A DNA stretch of 16,690 nt from Bacillota bacterium (GCA_029007015.1 JAQXHB010000005.1:1-16690); one strand, 5' to 3'. Shown: positions 6,823 through 14,826, counted from the first letter of the stretch. Numbers and translations are program-made. The notes: generated by a model not told the origin, from the sequence alone.

Positions 6823-8108
6823 TATATACTGTTAAACCCGGAGACACTCTGACAAGCGTTGCATCCTCCAACGGTATCAGCGTCGACGCGCTGGCGGCCG
6901 ACAACGGCCTTGATGGGTCGGCGCGCCTTGCGCTCGGTCAGGCGCTTATCGTCAATCCGCCGATAATAACACACATTGTCACCGAAGGGGAGACGCTGTC
7001 ATTCATTGCCGCGCAGTACGGCACGACCGAGTCTCAACTGCTGTACGAAAATCCCGCCATCGTCGATGCCGACAGTATTGTGCCCGGTCAGGTTATTTAC
7101 ATCAGCGGTCGTCAGGTGCGGCTCGGGAATATATCGGTCAACGGATATGTGTATGATTATGTAAACCCGGATGTGCTTAGGCAAACACTGCCATATCTGA
7201 CATGGGTGACCGTTTTTGGCTACGGACTGCGTACCGACGGCAGCCTTGTCTATCCGAATGACAGCGAGATAATTGCAGCGGCGCTGTCGGCCGGCGTGGC
7301 GCCGGTCATGCTGCTGTCGGCAATGACCGACGACGGCCGGTTCAGCAGTGAAAATGCCAGTTATATTTTAAATAACCTCGATGTTCAGCAGACACTTATC
7401 AACAATATTTACGAGGTTGCTGTCAGCAAGGGGTACTATGCCGTTGACTCCGATTTTGAGTATGTTCCGAGTGAGGATAGGCAGGCGTATGCCGATTTTA
7501 TTACGCGGCTGCGCCAGCGGCTCAATCCAAGCGGAATAGAGGTGTTTGTTGCCCTTGCACCCAAAGTCAGCGACGACCAGCGCGGCCTGCTTTATGAGTC
7601 GCACGACTACGGTCTGCTCGGCAATGCGGCCGACCAAGTGCTGCTGATGACATACGAGTGGGGGTATGCCTACTCTCAGCCGATGGCGGTCGCGCCGATA
7701 AACAGCGTGCGCCGCGTGCTCGAGTATGGGCTGACCCGCATTGATGCGTCAAAAATACTGATGGGCATACCGAATTACGGTTACGACTGGAATGTGCCGA
7801 CGGTAGAAAACCAGCGTGCGCGTACCATATCCAACAGCGAGGCAATTGAATTGGCCGTGCGGTACGGGGCGGAAATACTATTTGATGAGGAGTCACAGAC
7901 GCCGCACTTTAATTATGTCGATGAAAGCGGTCAGGGGCATGATGTGTGGTTTGAAGATGCACGCAGTCTGAACGCAAAACTGCGATTGGTGGCGGGCGAG
8001 TCGCTCAACGGCATCGGAGTGTGGAATGTGATGAATTTTTTCCAACCGCTGTGGACACTGACTGTAAATCTGTTTAACATTCGCAAAATAGTTGACCGCG
8101 AAGTATAA
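6816..8108 (+). CDS. LysM-LysM-GH18 protein, SleL/YaaH-like spore cortex hydrolase
   Basis: The protein has 430 residues from TTG 6816. Two LysM repeats (about residues 2-47 and 51-97: TVKPGDTLTSVA, IVTEGETLSFIA) bind peptidoglycan, followed by a glycoside hydrolase 18 barrel (about 105-425). The GH18 acidic motif is VDSDFEY with D211, D213 and catalytic E215. Family members SleL/YaaH act on spore cortex as N-acetylglucosaminidases during germination; there is no signal peptide, as is usual for them. TTG 6816 gives the family-typical MFIYTVKPGDTL start; GTG 6801 is inside the hairpin arm and has no SD. GGTGA (6807-6811) is only four bases before TTG. The nearby sigG gene agrees with a spore role. 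Exact substrate bond is inferred. Confidence 0.85.
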   Translation: MFIYTVKPGDTLTSVASSNGISVDALAADNGLDGSARLALGQALIVNPPIITHIVTEGETLSFIAAQYGTTESQLLYENPAIVDADSIVPGQVIYISGRQVRLGNISVNGYVYDYVNPDVLRQTLPYLTWVTVFGYGLRTDGSLVYPNDSEIIAAALSAGVAPVMLLSAMTDDGRFSSENASYILNNLDVQQTLINNIYEVAVSKGYYAVDSDFEYVPSEDRQAYADFITRLRQRLNPSGIEVFVALAPKVSDDQRGLLYESHDYGLLGNAADQVLLMTYEWGYAYSQPMAVAPINSVRRVLEYGLTRIDASKILMGIPNYGYDWNVPTVENQRARTISNSEAIELAVRYGAEILFDEESQTPHFNYVDESGQGHDVWFEDARSLNAKLRLVAGESLNGIGVWNVMNFFQPLWTLTVNLFNIRKIVDREV

Positions 8109-8192
8109 CTCAAAAGGCACAATCGGGGCTGTCATCTAAGCACTTTTCTTTGCAAAGTGTTTCGGTGACAGCCCTGTTAATTTATTCAGCCG
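8100..8192 (+). repeat. Repeat copy A (hairpin element with conserved flanks)
   Basis: This stretch shares both outer parts with 14842-14919: on the left GARGTATAACTCAAAA, a GCACAA block and GGGGCTGTC, and on the right GGTGACAGCCC, TAATTT and TTCAGCCG. The middle of the hairpin differs in length and sequence. The left edge includes the stop codon of the GH18 gene. It bounds the left side of the AT-rich operon block. Confidence 0.75.
8124..8186 (+). terminator. Terminator-like hairpin after the GH18 gene
   Basis: An outer stem CGGGGCTGTCA (8124-8134) pairs with TGACAGCCCTG (8166-8176), including one G.T, and an inner stem CACTTT (8141-8146) pairs with AAAGTG (8154-8159). TTAATTTATT follows. 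The T run is weak, so efficiency is uncertain. Confidence 0.6.
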
Positions 8193-8231
8193 TTGCAAGC
8201 GCCCGACCTGCATAATGATTTAGAATATCCG

Positions 8232-8260
8232 TTGACAAATAGGAAGATATCGGCTATAAT
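8232..8260 (+). promoter_or_regulatory. Consensus sigma-A promoter of the TetR operon
   Basis: TTGACA (8232-8237), a 17-base spacer and TATAAT (8255-8260) match the consensus at every position. Such a promoter would be very active unless repressed, which fits the overlapping operator candidate and the TetR gene just downstream. Confidence 0.92.
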
Positions 8261-8263
8261 ATA

Positions 8264-8290
8264 TAACACATGTTACATAAATGATGTTAC
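8264..8290 (+). promoter_or_regulatory. Candidate TetR operator
   Basis: TAACA-CA-TGTTA (8264-8275) is a short inverted repeat lying on the expected start point, directly behind the -10. TGTTAC is repeated in direct orientation at 8271-8276 and 8285-8290, 14 bases apart. Its location suits autorepression by the TetR protein; binding is inferred. Confidence 0.5.
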
Positions 8291-8319
8291 GAATAAAACT
8301 TTGAAAAGGAGATGAAATT

Positions 8320-8970
8320 ATGCCCCCTAAACCGAAATACACAAAAGAGGAAATCATATCGGCGGCTTATGAACTCACTCGGGAAAAAGGTATTGATGCA
8401 GTTGTTGCAAGAGAAGTCGGCAAACGCCTTAATACCTCATCATCCCCGATTTTTACAGTTTGGAGCAGTATGGAGGAGTTAAAGGAGGAGGTTCGCCAAC
8501 TTGCCAAACAAAAATACCGACAGTATATGGCAGATATTTTCGATTATTCGCCCTCTTTTAAGGAGTTTGGTATGCGGTGTGTCAGTTTTGCGGCCGAGGA
8601 GCCAAATCTGTTTCGACTGCTGTTCCTGACAAAGCGGGATAAACACAGTCCGTATGTCCGATTTAAGCAGGAGTTTGAAGGCATTTTTATACCGCTTGTG
8701 GAAGAAATCAGAAATCAATTTGAACTGTCCAAGTCGGATGCGGAGGATTTGCTCAGCCAAATGATTATTTTTGCCAATGGTATTGCGGCATATATCATTA
8801 CCGATACCAGTAGTCTTTCTAAAGAGACGGTCAGCCGCTATTTGAGTACGGTGTGTATAGGCATTGTACTGACCGATAAATTGCGCGACGGCAGCATTGA
8901 TTTGTCCACGGCCAAATCAATGACAGACCCTTACTCCATTGCAACCATTCCGCACAAAAAGAATATATAA
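8320..8970 (+). CDS. TetR/AcrR family transcriptional regulator
   Basis: The protein has 216 residues. The N-terminal helix-turn-helix spans about residues 8-55 (KEEIISAAYELTREKGIDAV, then VGKRLNTSSSPIFTVWSSMEEL). The C-terminal helical domain (about 60-190) binds the ligand and dimerises in this family; its ligand cannot be predicted here. The recognition-helix region reads SSSPIFTVW in place of the common GVSKGTLYHYF, a variant often seen in clostridial TetR proteins. AAGGAG (8306-8311) is eight bases before the ATG. It is the first gene of the operon, behind a consensus promoter with a palindrome, so it probably represses itself and the exporter genes that follow after 17 bases. Confidence 0.9.
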   Translation: MPPKPKYTKEEIISAAYELTREKGIDAVVAREVGKRLNTSSSPIFTVWSSMEELKEEVRQLAKQKYRQYMADIFDYSPSFKEFGMRCVSFAAEEPNLFRLLFLTKRDKHSPYVRFKQEFEGIFIPLVEEIRNQFELSKSDAEDLLSQMIIFANGIAAYIITDTSSLSKETVSRYLSTVCIGIVLTDKLRDGSIDLSTAKSMTDPYSIATIPHKKNI

Positions 8971-8987
8971 AACAGGGGGAGATTTTT

Positions 8988-9698
8988 ATGCTTAAAATCG
9001 AGCATTTAACCAAAATTTACGGTGATAAAAGGGCTGTTGATGACCTTTCATTACACATAAAGCCGGGTGAGATTTACGGCTTTATCGGACACAACGGCGC
9101 CGGCAAAACAACCACTCTCAAGGCGTGCTGCGGTATTTTGCAGTATGACAGCGGTGAAATTACGGTTGACGGTGTTTCGATGAAACAATCCCCGATAATC
9201 TGTAAAAGTAAAATCGCCTACATACCTGACAACCCTGACCTATACGAATTTATGACGGGTGTTCAGTTTTTAAATTTTGTTGCCGATGTTTTCGGCGTCG
9301 GCGCCGACGAGAGAAAAGAGCGTATAACTAAATATGCCGACGCGTTTGAGATTTCGTCCGATTTAGGCTCACCGATTTCGGCCTATTCTCACGGTATGAA
9401 GCAAAAACTGGCCATTATATCGGCACTCATTCATGAGCCGAAACTGATTATTATGGATGAGCCTTTTGTGGGGCTTGACCCCAAAGCCACCCATTTGCTC
9501 AAAGAAATAATGAGGAATATGTGCTCTAAAGGGGCGGCAATATTTTTCTCAACCCATGTGTTAGAGGTTGCGGAAAAACTGTGTGACAAGGTTGCCATTA
9601 TCAAGGGCGGCAAACTGATGCGCTCGGGTACGATGGATCAGGTCAAGGGGGACGCATCCCTCGAAGATGCCTTCCTCGATTTGGAGGAAGCAAAATGA
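8988..9698 (+). CDS. ABC-2 type exporter ATP-binding protein
   Basis: The protein has 236 residues. Walker A is GHNGAGKTT (residues 34-42), the signature is YSHGMKQK (133-140, a degenerate LSGGQ normal for CcmA/NatA-type ATPases), Walker B is LIIMDEP (153-159) and the switch His is in FSTHVLE. It should power the permease encoded next. GGGGGAG (8975-8981) precedes the ATG by six bases, and the stop codon overlaps the permease start in ATGA. Exporters of this type in TetR-led operons often handle drugs, peptides or lipids; the substrate here is unknown. Confidence 0.93.
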   Translation: MLKIEHLTKIYGDKRAVDDLSLHIKPGEIYGFIGHNGAGKTTTLKACCGILQYDSGEITVDGVSMKQSPIICKSKIAYIPDNPDLYEFMTGVQFLNFVADVFGVGADERKERITKYADAFEISSDLGSPISAYSHGMKQKLAIISALIHEPKLIIMDEPFVGLDPKATHLLKEIMRNMCSKGAAIFFSTHVLEVAEKLCDKVAIIKGGKLMRSGTMDQVKGDASLEDAFLDLEEAK

Positions 9699-11284
9699 CA
9701 AAGGCTCTTTTTAAAAAGCAGATGATGGAGGTTTTCTCTTGGCTTTATAAGGACAAAAAGTCCGGCAAACTTCGTTCTGTGCAGGGTATTATCACTTATG
9801 CCATACTGTACCTTGTCGTTTTCGCCTCTCTCGGTTCGGCTTTTTACTATGTTGCCGATATGCTATGTCAACCACTTGTTACGGCAGGAATGGGCTTTGT
9901 TTATTGGTGCTTAATGGGGCTTATCGGGGTATTTCTCGGCGTGTTCGGCAGTGTGTTCAGCACATATTCGTATTTGTATAAGGCAAAGGATAATGATTTT
10001 CTTTTGTCGTTGCCGATACCTGTTTCCCGAATTTTGCTCGTCCGGCTCTCCGGCGTGTATGCAATGGGCCTCATGTACGAACTTATCGTAATGATACCAA
10101 CCGTCCTTGTGTGGTTTATGAAAGCCCCCTTTTCTCTCGTCGGTGCCGTTTGCGTAATACTTATTCCGTTTATACTGTCGGTGTTTGTACTTGTGCTGTC
10201 GGCAGTTCTCGGTTGGGTTGTGGCGCTTGTTGCGGGAAAACTCAAGCACAAAAGCATCATCACTGTGTTTATATCCCTTGCCTTTATTGCCGCTTATTAC
10301 TATATCTACGGCAAAGCCTATTCTATGCTGCAAATGATTTTACAGAATGCCGGTGCAGTGGGTGAAAAGGTAAAGGTGGCACTTTATCCGCTTTATCAAA
10401 TGGGCTTGGCGGCTGAGGGTAATTTGCTCTCGATGGTCATTTTTACCTTGATAATCGGCGCGCTGTTTTTGATAGTTTATTCTGTGCTCTCGCGCAGTTT
10501 CATAGGGCTTGCAACGGCAAACAAAGGCAATGCCAAAACAGAATATAAGAATAAGGAACAAAAGGTAAAATCGGTTGGCGGCGCGTTACTTCAAAAGGAG
10601 ATGCGGCATTTTTTAGGCAGTGCCAATTATATGCTCAACTGTGGCCTCGGCATAATCTTTATGCCGGTCGCCGCCGCACTGCTGTTTTGGCAAGCGGATA
10701 CGGTGCGGGAAGTTTTGACCATGCCGTTTTTGCAAAAGTATGTCCCGCTTTTGGCTGTGGCGGCAATATGTACCGTTGCCACTATGAACGATATGACGGC
10801 TCCTTCCGTTTCCCTTGAGGGTAAAAATATCTGGCTTGTGCAGTCCTTCCCAATTTTAAGCCGGCAGGTATTGGCGGCCAAATTAAAGTTTCACCTGATT
10901 TTAACGGTTATCCCCGCCGTACCGCTGATTATATTGGTTGAATGGCTGATAAAACCCGAAATTGCATTTGCATTGCTCATCCCTATTGCAACCCTTTTAT
11001 TTATTGTGCTTATGGCGTCCTTTGGGCTTTTCATAAATCTTAAAATGCCCAATCTTAACTGGACAAACGAAATTGTCCCCATAAAGCAGAGTATGAGCGT
11101 TATGATTGCTTTGTTTGGCGGATGGGTTATCATTATGGCATTCGCAGGGCTGTATGTTTTGCTTGACAGCGTTTTAAGCCCGTTAGTTTATCTGTTGCTT
11201 GTATGCGCGTTACTTCTCGCTTTTTGTGTCGGTTTGATTGGTTGGATTTTCACAAAAGGCGAAAAAATATTTGCAACACTGTAA
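9695..11284 (+). CDS. ABC exporter permease, large (529 aa)
   Basis: The protein has 529 residues and roughly ten to twelve hydrophobic segments in two halves, divided by a polar stretch around residues 275-300 (NKGNAKTEYKNKEQKVKS). Motifs include YLYKAKDNDFLLSLPIPVSRI near residue 92 and LEGKNIWLVQSFPIL near 375, which recur in the putative ABC exporters of Clostridia and resemble the coupling helices of ABC-2 proteins. A single long chain of two similar halves suggests that it may work without a second permease. It starts in the ATGA overlap with the ATPase gene. Substrate unknown. Confidence 0.85.
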   Translation: MTKALFKKQMMEVFSWLYKDKKSGKLRSVQGIITYAILYLVVFASLGSAFYYVADMLCQPLVTAGMGFVYWCLMGLIGVFLGVFGSVFSTYSYLYKAKDNDFLLSLPIPVSRILLVRLSGVYAMGLMYELIVMIPTVLVWFMKAPFSLVGAVCVILIPFILSVFVLVLSAVLGWVVALVAGKLKHKSIITVFISLAFIAAYYYIYGKAYSMLQMILQNAGAVGEKVKVALYPLYQMGLAAEGNLLSMVIFTLIIGALFLIVYSVLSRSFIGLATANKGNAKTEYKNKEQKVKSVGGALLQKEMRHFLGSANYMLNCGLGIIFMPVAAALLFWQADTVREVLTMPFLQKYVPLLAVAAICTVATMNDMTAPSVSLEGKNIWLVQSFPILSRQVLAAKLKFHLILTVIPAVPLIILVEWLIKPEIAFALLIPIATLLFIVLMASFGLFINLKMPNLNWTNEIVPIKQSMSVMIALFGGWVIIMAFAGLYVLLDSVLSPLVYLLLVCALLLAFCVGLIGWIFTKGEKIFATL

Positions 11285-11320
11285 TTAAACAGTAAATAAG
11301 TTTAAGGAGTTTGATACATT

Positions 11321-12004
11321 ATGAAAAAATTAAGTAAAATTTTATGGGGCGTAGCACTTATACTGGTCGGCGGAATTTTTGCCTTAAATGCTTTCGGCAT
11401 TACTGACATTGAGGTTTTCTTTGACGGATGGTGGACACTGTTTATTATTGTTCCCTGTTTTATCGGTCTTTTCAGCGAGCGGGAAAAAACGGGTAATATT
11501 ATCGGCCTTTTGATAGGCGTATTTTTACTGCTTTGCTGTCAGGATGTATTGGGCTTTGACATGCTTTGGAAATTAGCCGTTCCCGCCATCATTGTTATTA
11601 TCGGTCTTAAACTTATTTTGACGGCGATTTTCGGTGACAAGGCAACGAAACTGATTGTGCAGTCCCGTCAAAAGGGCGATGATGTAAAAACCGGCTGTGC
11701 GGCCTTTTCGGGTCAGGATATGAACTTTGACGGTGAAAACTTTGACGGTGCCGAGTTAAGCGCCGTTTTCGGCGGTATTAAGTGCGACATTAGTAATGCA
11801 ATTATCGAAAAGGATTGCGCCATTACCGCATCGGCTATTTTCGGCGGAATTGATATTTTTGTTCCCGACAATGTTAATGTAAAAATAAGTTCAAATTCCA
11901 TTTTCGGCGGAGTTTCCGAGAAAAAACACCACCCGTATATCGATGGCGCAGTTACTGTGTACATAAACGCAACCTGCATATTCGGAGGCACTGAAATCAA
12001 ATGA
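11321..12004 (+). CDS. LiaF-like membrane protein (LiaF TM domain plus IFGG repeats)
   Basis: The protein has 227 residues. About four hydrophobic segments fill residues 7-110 (LSKILWGVALILVGGIFAL, then WWTLFIIVPCFIGLF), matching the LiaF transmembrane/DUF5668 type. The C-terminal part (about 115-227) is a beta domain with four FGG repeats beginning at V149, I173, I194 and I220 (VFGGIKCDI, IFGGIDIFV, IFGGVSEKK, IFGGTEIK). In Bacillus, LiaF inhibits the LiaRS envelope-stress two-component system; no histidine kinase or response regulator is encoded nearby, so this protein may work with the ABC exporter instead. AAGGAG (11304-11309) lies 11 bases upstream. The stop overlaps the next start in ATGA. 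Confidence 0.82.
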   Translation: MKKLSKILWGVALILVGGIFALNAFGITDIEVFFDGWWTLFIIVPCFIGLFSEREKTGNIIGLLIGVFLLLCCQDVLGFDMLWKLAVPAIIVIIGLKLILTAIFGDKATKLIVQSRQKGDDVKTGCAAFSGQDMNFDGENFDGAELSAVFGGIKCDISNAIIEKDCAITASAIFGGIDIFVPDNVNVKISSNSIFGGVSEKKHHPYIDGAVTVYINATCIFGGTEIK

Positions 12005-12816
12005 CATCATTTCAAAAAGTAATAAAATATGTTGCTGTTGCGTTGGCGGTTTTCTTAATAGTCACCATTATCGGCGGAATAATAACGGGACTCAGCAGTA
12101 TTTCCGTACTGCTTTCGGGAAAAGACAGAGCAATTACGGGCGAAATGCAGGTTTATCCGATTGACGGTGAGATTTCTTCTCTGTCGATAAACTTGAGCGG
12201 TGCACAACTGGAAATACAGACTGCGGATAAATTCTCGGTGGAAAGCAATCACAATTATATTTCCGTAAAATCGGATAACGGAAAACTCAGTATCAGTGAA
12301 ACAAAGAAATTTTTATCAGTTTCACCTAAAGGGGTAACGGTAGTTTTAACTATTCCGGCGGGCTTTGTGTTTGACAGTGCAACGGTTGATACAGGCGCGG
12401 GCAAGGTGGAAATTGATACTTTGTCGTGTGATGTTTTAGAACTTTCTCTCGGCGCAGGAAAAGCGGACATTAAAAACCTGACGGCCAATTCGCGCGCTCA
12501 AATTGACGGCGGCGCCGGCGAGGTGAACATAGGCGGCGGAAAACTATGCAACTTGGACCTTGATATGGGTGTAGGCAAGTTGACGCTGAAAAGTCGCATT
12601 GAGGGCAAAGGTGACCTCGATTACGGGGTGGGTGAAACCGATTTAATTCTATTAGGAAGTAAGACCGACTATAGAATAGAACTTGACAAAGGAATCGGTA
12701 AAGCCGAAATTTCGGGCGAGAATATGAGAGACGATTCGGTTTACGGCTCAGGCGAAAACCTCATTGAAATCGACGGTGGCATCGGAGCATTGAGCATTAC
12801 CTTTTCAGAAGAATAG
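12001..12816 (+). CDS. DUF4097-type membrane-anchored beta-solenoid protein
   Basis: The protein has 271 residues. One hydrophobic segment (about residues 10-32) anchors the N-terminus, and the rest is a repetitive beta structure. Seven copies of a glycine turn, G-[AVI]-G-[KEA]-x-x-[IL], begin at residues 131 (TGAGKVEI), 150, 170, 189, 208, 230 and 259 (GGIGALSI), 19-22 residues apart for most, as expected for successive coils of a beta-helix. DUF4097 proteins often sit beside LiaF or PspC-like genes in Firmicutes; their biochemical role is not established. Translation is coupled to the LiaF-like gene, so the two probably form a complex at the membrane. Confidence 0.82.
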   Translation: MTSFQKVIKYVAVALAVFLIVTIIGGIITGLSSISVLLSGKDRAITGEMQVYPIDGEISSLSINLSGAQLEIQTADKFSVESNHNYISVKSDNGKLSISETKKFLSVSPKGVTVVLTIPAGFVFDSATVDTGAGKVEIDTLSCDVLELSLGAGKADIKNLTANSRAQIDGGAGEVNIGGGKLCNLDLDMGVGKLTLKSRIEGKGDLDYGVGETDLILLGSKTDYRIELDKGIGKAEISGENMRDDSVYGSGENLIEIDGGIGALSITFSEE

Positions 12817-12858
12817 ATTTGCACTGCTCATTTTAAAGTTGATGATAGGGAGCAAAAA

Positions 12859-13350
12859 TTGTTGAAGAAAGTGATACTAAATCCAATCGGTATGTTTTTT
12901 ATCGGACTGATACTCGGTATAGTCAGCCGATTGCTCGATATTTATACCGATAACTTGGGAAATATTTTTTCGCAAATGGCGATATGGATACTGTTCGGAG
13001 TGCTGATTTCCATATACAGCAGTTCTAAAAGAAAAGCCATGCTTAACATATTGCCCTTTTGCATAGGTATGCTTATAACCTATTATTTTGTAGCATTCAT
13101 TACAAAGGGTGTTTACTCCACCGTATTTATCATAGGCTGGACTGTATTTGCCCTTCTTTCTCCGATAATTGCATATTTTGCCTGGATGACCAAAGAAAAA
13201 GGTGTGTTCCCAAAGATAATCGGCATAGGTATTATAATTGTCTCTTTATTATCAAGTGTGATTTTATTTGATAGAATAAGATTTTATGACATAATTATCA
13301 ATGTTATAACGGCATACTTTCTGTTTGTGAGAAAGATAAAAAGGACTTGA
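12859..13350 (+). CDS. Small multi-pass membrane protein of unknown function
   Basis: The protein has 163 residues and five or so hydrophobic segments (about residues 8-25, 33-50, 58-78, 85-110 and 120-138), ending in a basic tail, RKIKRT. I do not recognise the family with certainty; it has the look of small DUF6518-like membrane proteins. The start is one of two adjacent TTG codons (12859 or 12862) behind GGGAG (12848-12852); either fits. It lies 42 bases after the DUF4097 gene and 17 bases before the phospholipid enzyme gene, so it is likely co-transcribed. Confidence 0.7.
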   Translation: MLKKVILNPIGMFFIGLILGIVSRLLDIYTDNLGNIFSQMAIWILFGVLISIYSSSKRKAMLNILPFCIGMLITYYFVAFITKGVYSTVFIIGWTVFALLSPIIAYFAWMTKEKGVFPKIIGIGIIIVSLLSSVILFDRIRFYDIIINVITAYFLFVRKIKRT

Positions 13351-13367
13351 TTTTCACGGAGAAAACT

Positions 13368-13922
13368 ATGGATAAAAATAAGCACCGGCTGAATGTCGCA
13401 GATATTATCACATTACTTCGTATTTTCGGTACAGTTCTGCTTCTCCTTTTTAAACCGTTAACGCCCGGCTTCTTTTGTGTATATGCCCTGACGGGGCTGA
13501 CAGATGTGCTGGACGGGTGGATTGCCCGAAAGACCAAAACCGCCGGTGAATTTGGCGCACGGCTGGATAGTATTGCCGATTTATTATTCTATACGGTAAT
13601 GCTGATTCGCCTTTTACCGGTTCTTTTATCTAAACTGCCAAATGAAATATGGTATGCTGTAGCCGCCGTTTTTTGTGTACGAATTTCGGCATATGTAACT
13701 GCGGCAATAAAATACCGTCGGTTTGCCTCTTTGCATACATTTCTCAACAAGTTTACGGGCGTTGCTGTTTTCTTGATTCCCTTTTTGCTTATTACCGACG
13801 GTGCCGTAGTATTCTGTTTTATAGTATCGGCGGTTGCAATGGCCGCTTCTTTAGAGGAACTGGTCATTCACATTCGCCGTAAAGAATACAGCCAAAATGT
13901 AAAATCGATTTTTTATGTATAA
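13368..13922 (+). CDS. CDP-alcohol phosphatidyltransferase
   Basis: The protein has 184 residues. It transfers a phosphatidyl group from a CDP-alcohol to an acceptor alcohol in the membrane. The complete family motif DG-x2-AR-x8-G-x3-D-x3-D is present in DGWIARKTKTAGEFGARLD and the following SIAD. About six hydrophobic segments match the usual six-helix fold, and FLNKFTG sits where family members contact the active site. ATG 13368 follows GGAG (13358-13361) by six bases; an upstream in-frame TTG at 13347 overlaps the previous stop and lacks an SD. The acceptor (glycerol phosphate, phosphatidylglycerol or inositol) cannot be told from sequence alone. A phospholipid enzyme beside a LiaF-like protein suggests membrane remodelling. 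Confidence 0.88.
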   Translation: MDKNKHRLNVADIITLLRIFGTVLLLLFKPLTPGFFCVYALTGLTDVLDGWIARKTKTAGEFGARLDSIADLLFYTVMLIRLLPVLLSKLPNEIWYAVAAVFCVRISAYVTAAIKYRRFASLHTFLNKFTGVAVFLIPFLLITDGAVVFCFIVSAVAMAASLEELVIHIRRKEYSQNVKSIFYV

Positions 13923-13936
13923 AAGGTGAAATGCTG

Positions 13937-14527
13937 ATGGTTATATTAGAAACCGACAGACTAATACTCAGAAAATGGACTGAGGCAGATGCAGAAAGCC
14001 TGTTCCGATATGCTAAATGCCCCGATGTGGGCCCTATTGCAGGCTGGCCGCCGCACAAATCGGTAGCAGAAAGCATTGATGTGATACGAAATGTATTTAG
14101 CGGAGAGGAGTGCTATGCAATCTGCGAAAAGGGCAGGGATGAGGCCATCGGCGCCATTGAACTTAAACTGAACGGACATACTGATATGACCGGGCGTGAC
14201 GATGAGTGTGAACTGGGTTATTGGCTGGGCAAACCGTTTTGGGGCAAAGGATATATGACCGAAGCTGCAAGAGAAATTGTCCGCCACGGATTTGAGGATA
14301 TCGGCATGAACACAATTTGGTGCGGATACTATGATGGCAATCAAAAATCCAAAAGAGTACAGGAAAAGGTTGGTTTCATATATCATCACACATGCGAAAA
14401 TGTGCCGGTACCGCTGCTCAATGAGGTTCGGATGGGACATACAAATGTACTGACCAAGGAACATTGGAAAGAGATAAATGAAACGGCCGAAATCGTTTCA
14501 ACTATGACTATAACAGGTATTTTGTAA
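13937..14527 (+). CDS. GNAT N-acetyltransferase (RimJ/RimL type)
   Basis: The protein has 196 residues. ETDRLILRKWTEADAESLF opens the fold, GYWLGKPFWGKGYMTEAARE carries the acetyl-CoA binding motif A, and KSKRVQEKVGFIYHH is motif B. Such enzymes acetylate protein N-termini, small amines or antibiotics; the substrate here is unknown. The second ATG, 13937, is preferred to 13931 because AGGTGA (13924-13929) is seven bases before it but only one base before the first. The C-terminus runs about 15 residues past the usual TKEHW ending (INETAEIVSTMTITGIL), perhaps a neutral extension after a lost stop. It lies 14 bases after the lipid enzyme gene. Confidence 0.85.
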   Translation: MVILETDRLILRKWTEADAESLFRYAKCPDVGPIAGWPPHKSVAESIDVIRNVFSGEECYAICEKGRDEAIGAIELKLNGHTDMTGRDDECELGYWLGKPFWGKGYMTEAAREIVRHGFEDIGMNTIWCGYYDGNQKSKRVQEKVGFIYHHTCENVPVPLLNEVRMGHTNVLTKEHWKEINETAEIVSTMTITGIL

Positions 14528-14552
14528 AGATAAATTTTAGGGGAGATACATA

Positions 14553-14689
14553 ATGAATGTGTGTGTTTTATGGGTACCAACCGAAAAATTAAAAAAATGT
14601 TTTCTAATGCCTTAAGAGAAAAAGCCAATTTTGCCTTTTCTTTTATAAACGACATAGAACAGGCAAAAGAATGGCTTGTATCAGAATAG
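14553..14689 (+). pseudogene. Small ORF split at an A7 run (possible frameshift or gene remnant)
   Basis: A strong SD, GGGAG (14541-14545), lies seven bases before ATG 14553. That frame gives MNVCVLWVPTEKLKKCF and stops within about 20 codons. The -1 frame is open across the run of seven A and continues MFSNALREKANFAFSFINDIEQAKEWLVSE to TAG 14687-14689. Joined at the run the product would be about 45 residues. Its end resembles the last helix and strand of STAS/SEC14-like (SpoIIAA-like) proteins, which often close with an AKEWL pattern, but that is a loose likeness. It may be a degraded gene, a programmed -1 shift (A AAA AAA is a known slippery form) or an assembly error. Confidence 0.45.
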
Positions 14690-14826
14690 GGAAAGACGGT
14701 GAACACTGGTTTCACACAAATGAACAGATGCAGTTTCTGGATAACTGGATTTTAGAACTTGCAAAAAAGAACAATGCAAACTATGTGCTTATAGATGATA
14801 AATACGAAATTGATATTGATTTATAA
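14671..14826 (+). CDS. Hypothetical 51-residue protein
   Basis: An ORF of 51 codons starts inside the end of the preceding split ORF, in a third frame, and ends at TAA 14824-14826. The product is mixed in composition: MACIRIGKDGEHWFHT, a helical stretch QFLDNWILELAKKNNAN, then YVLIDDKYEIDIDL. AGG eight bases upstream is a poor SD. I recognise no family. It is included because its composition looks protein-like and it fills the gap before the repeat; it could be the remains of a longer gene. Confidence 0.35.
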   Translation: MACIRIGKDGEHWFHTNEQMQFLDNWILELAKKNNANYVLIDDKYEIDIDL

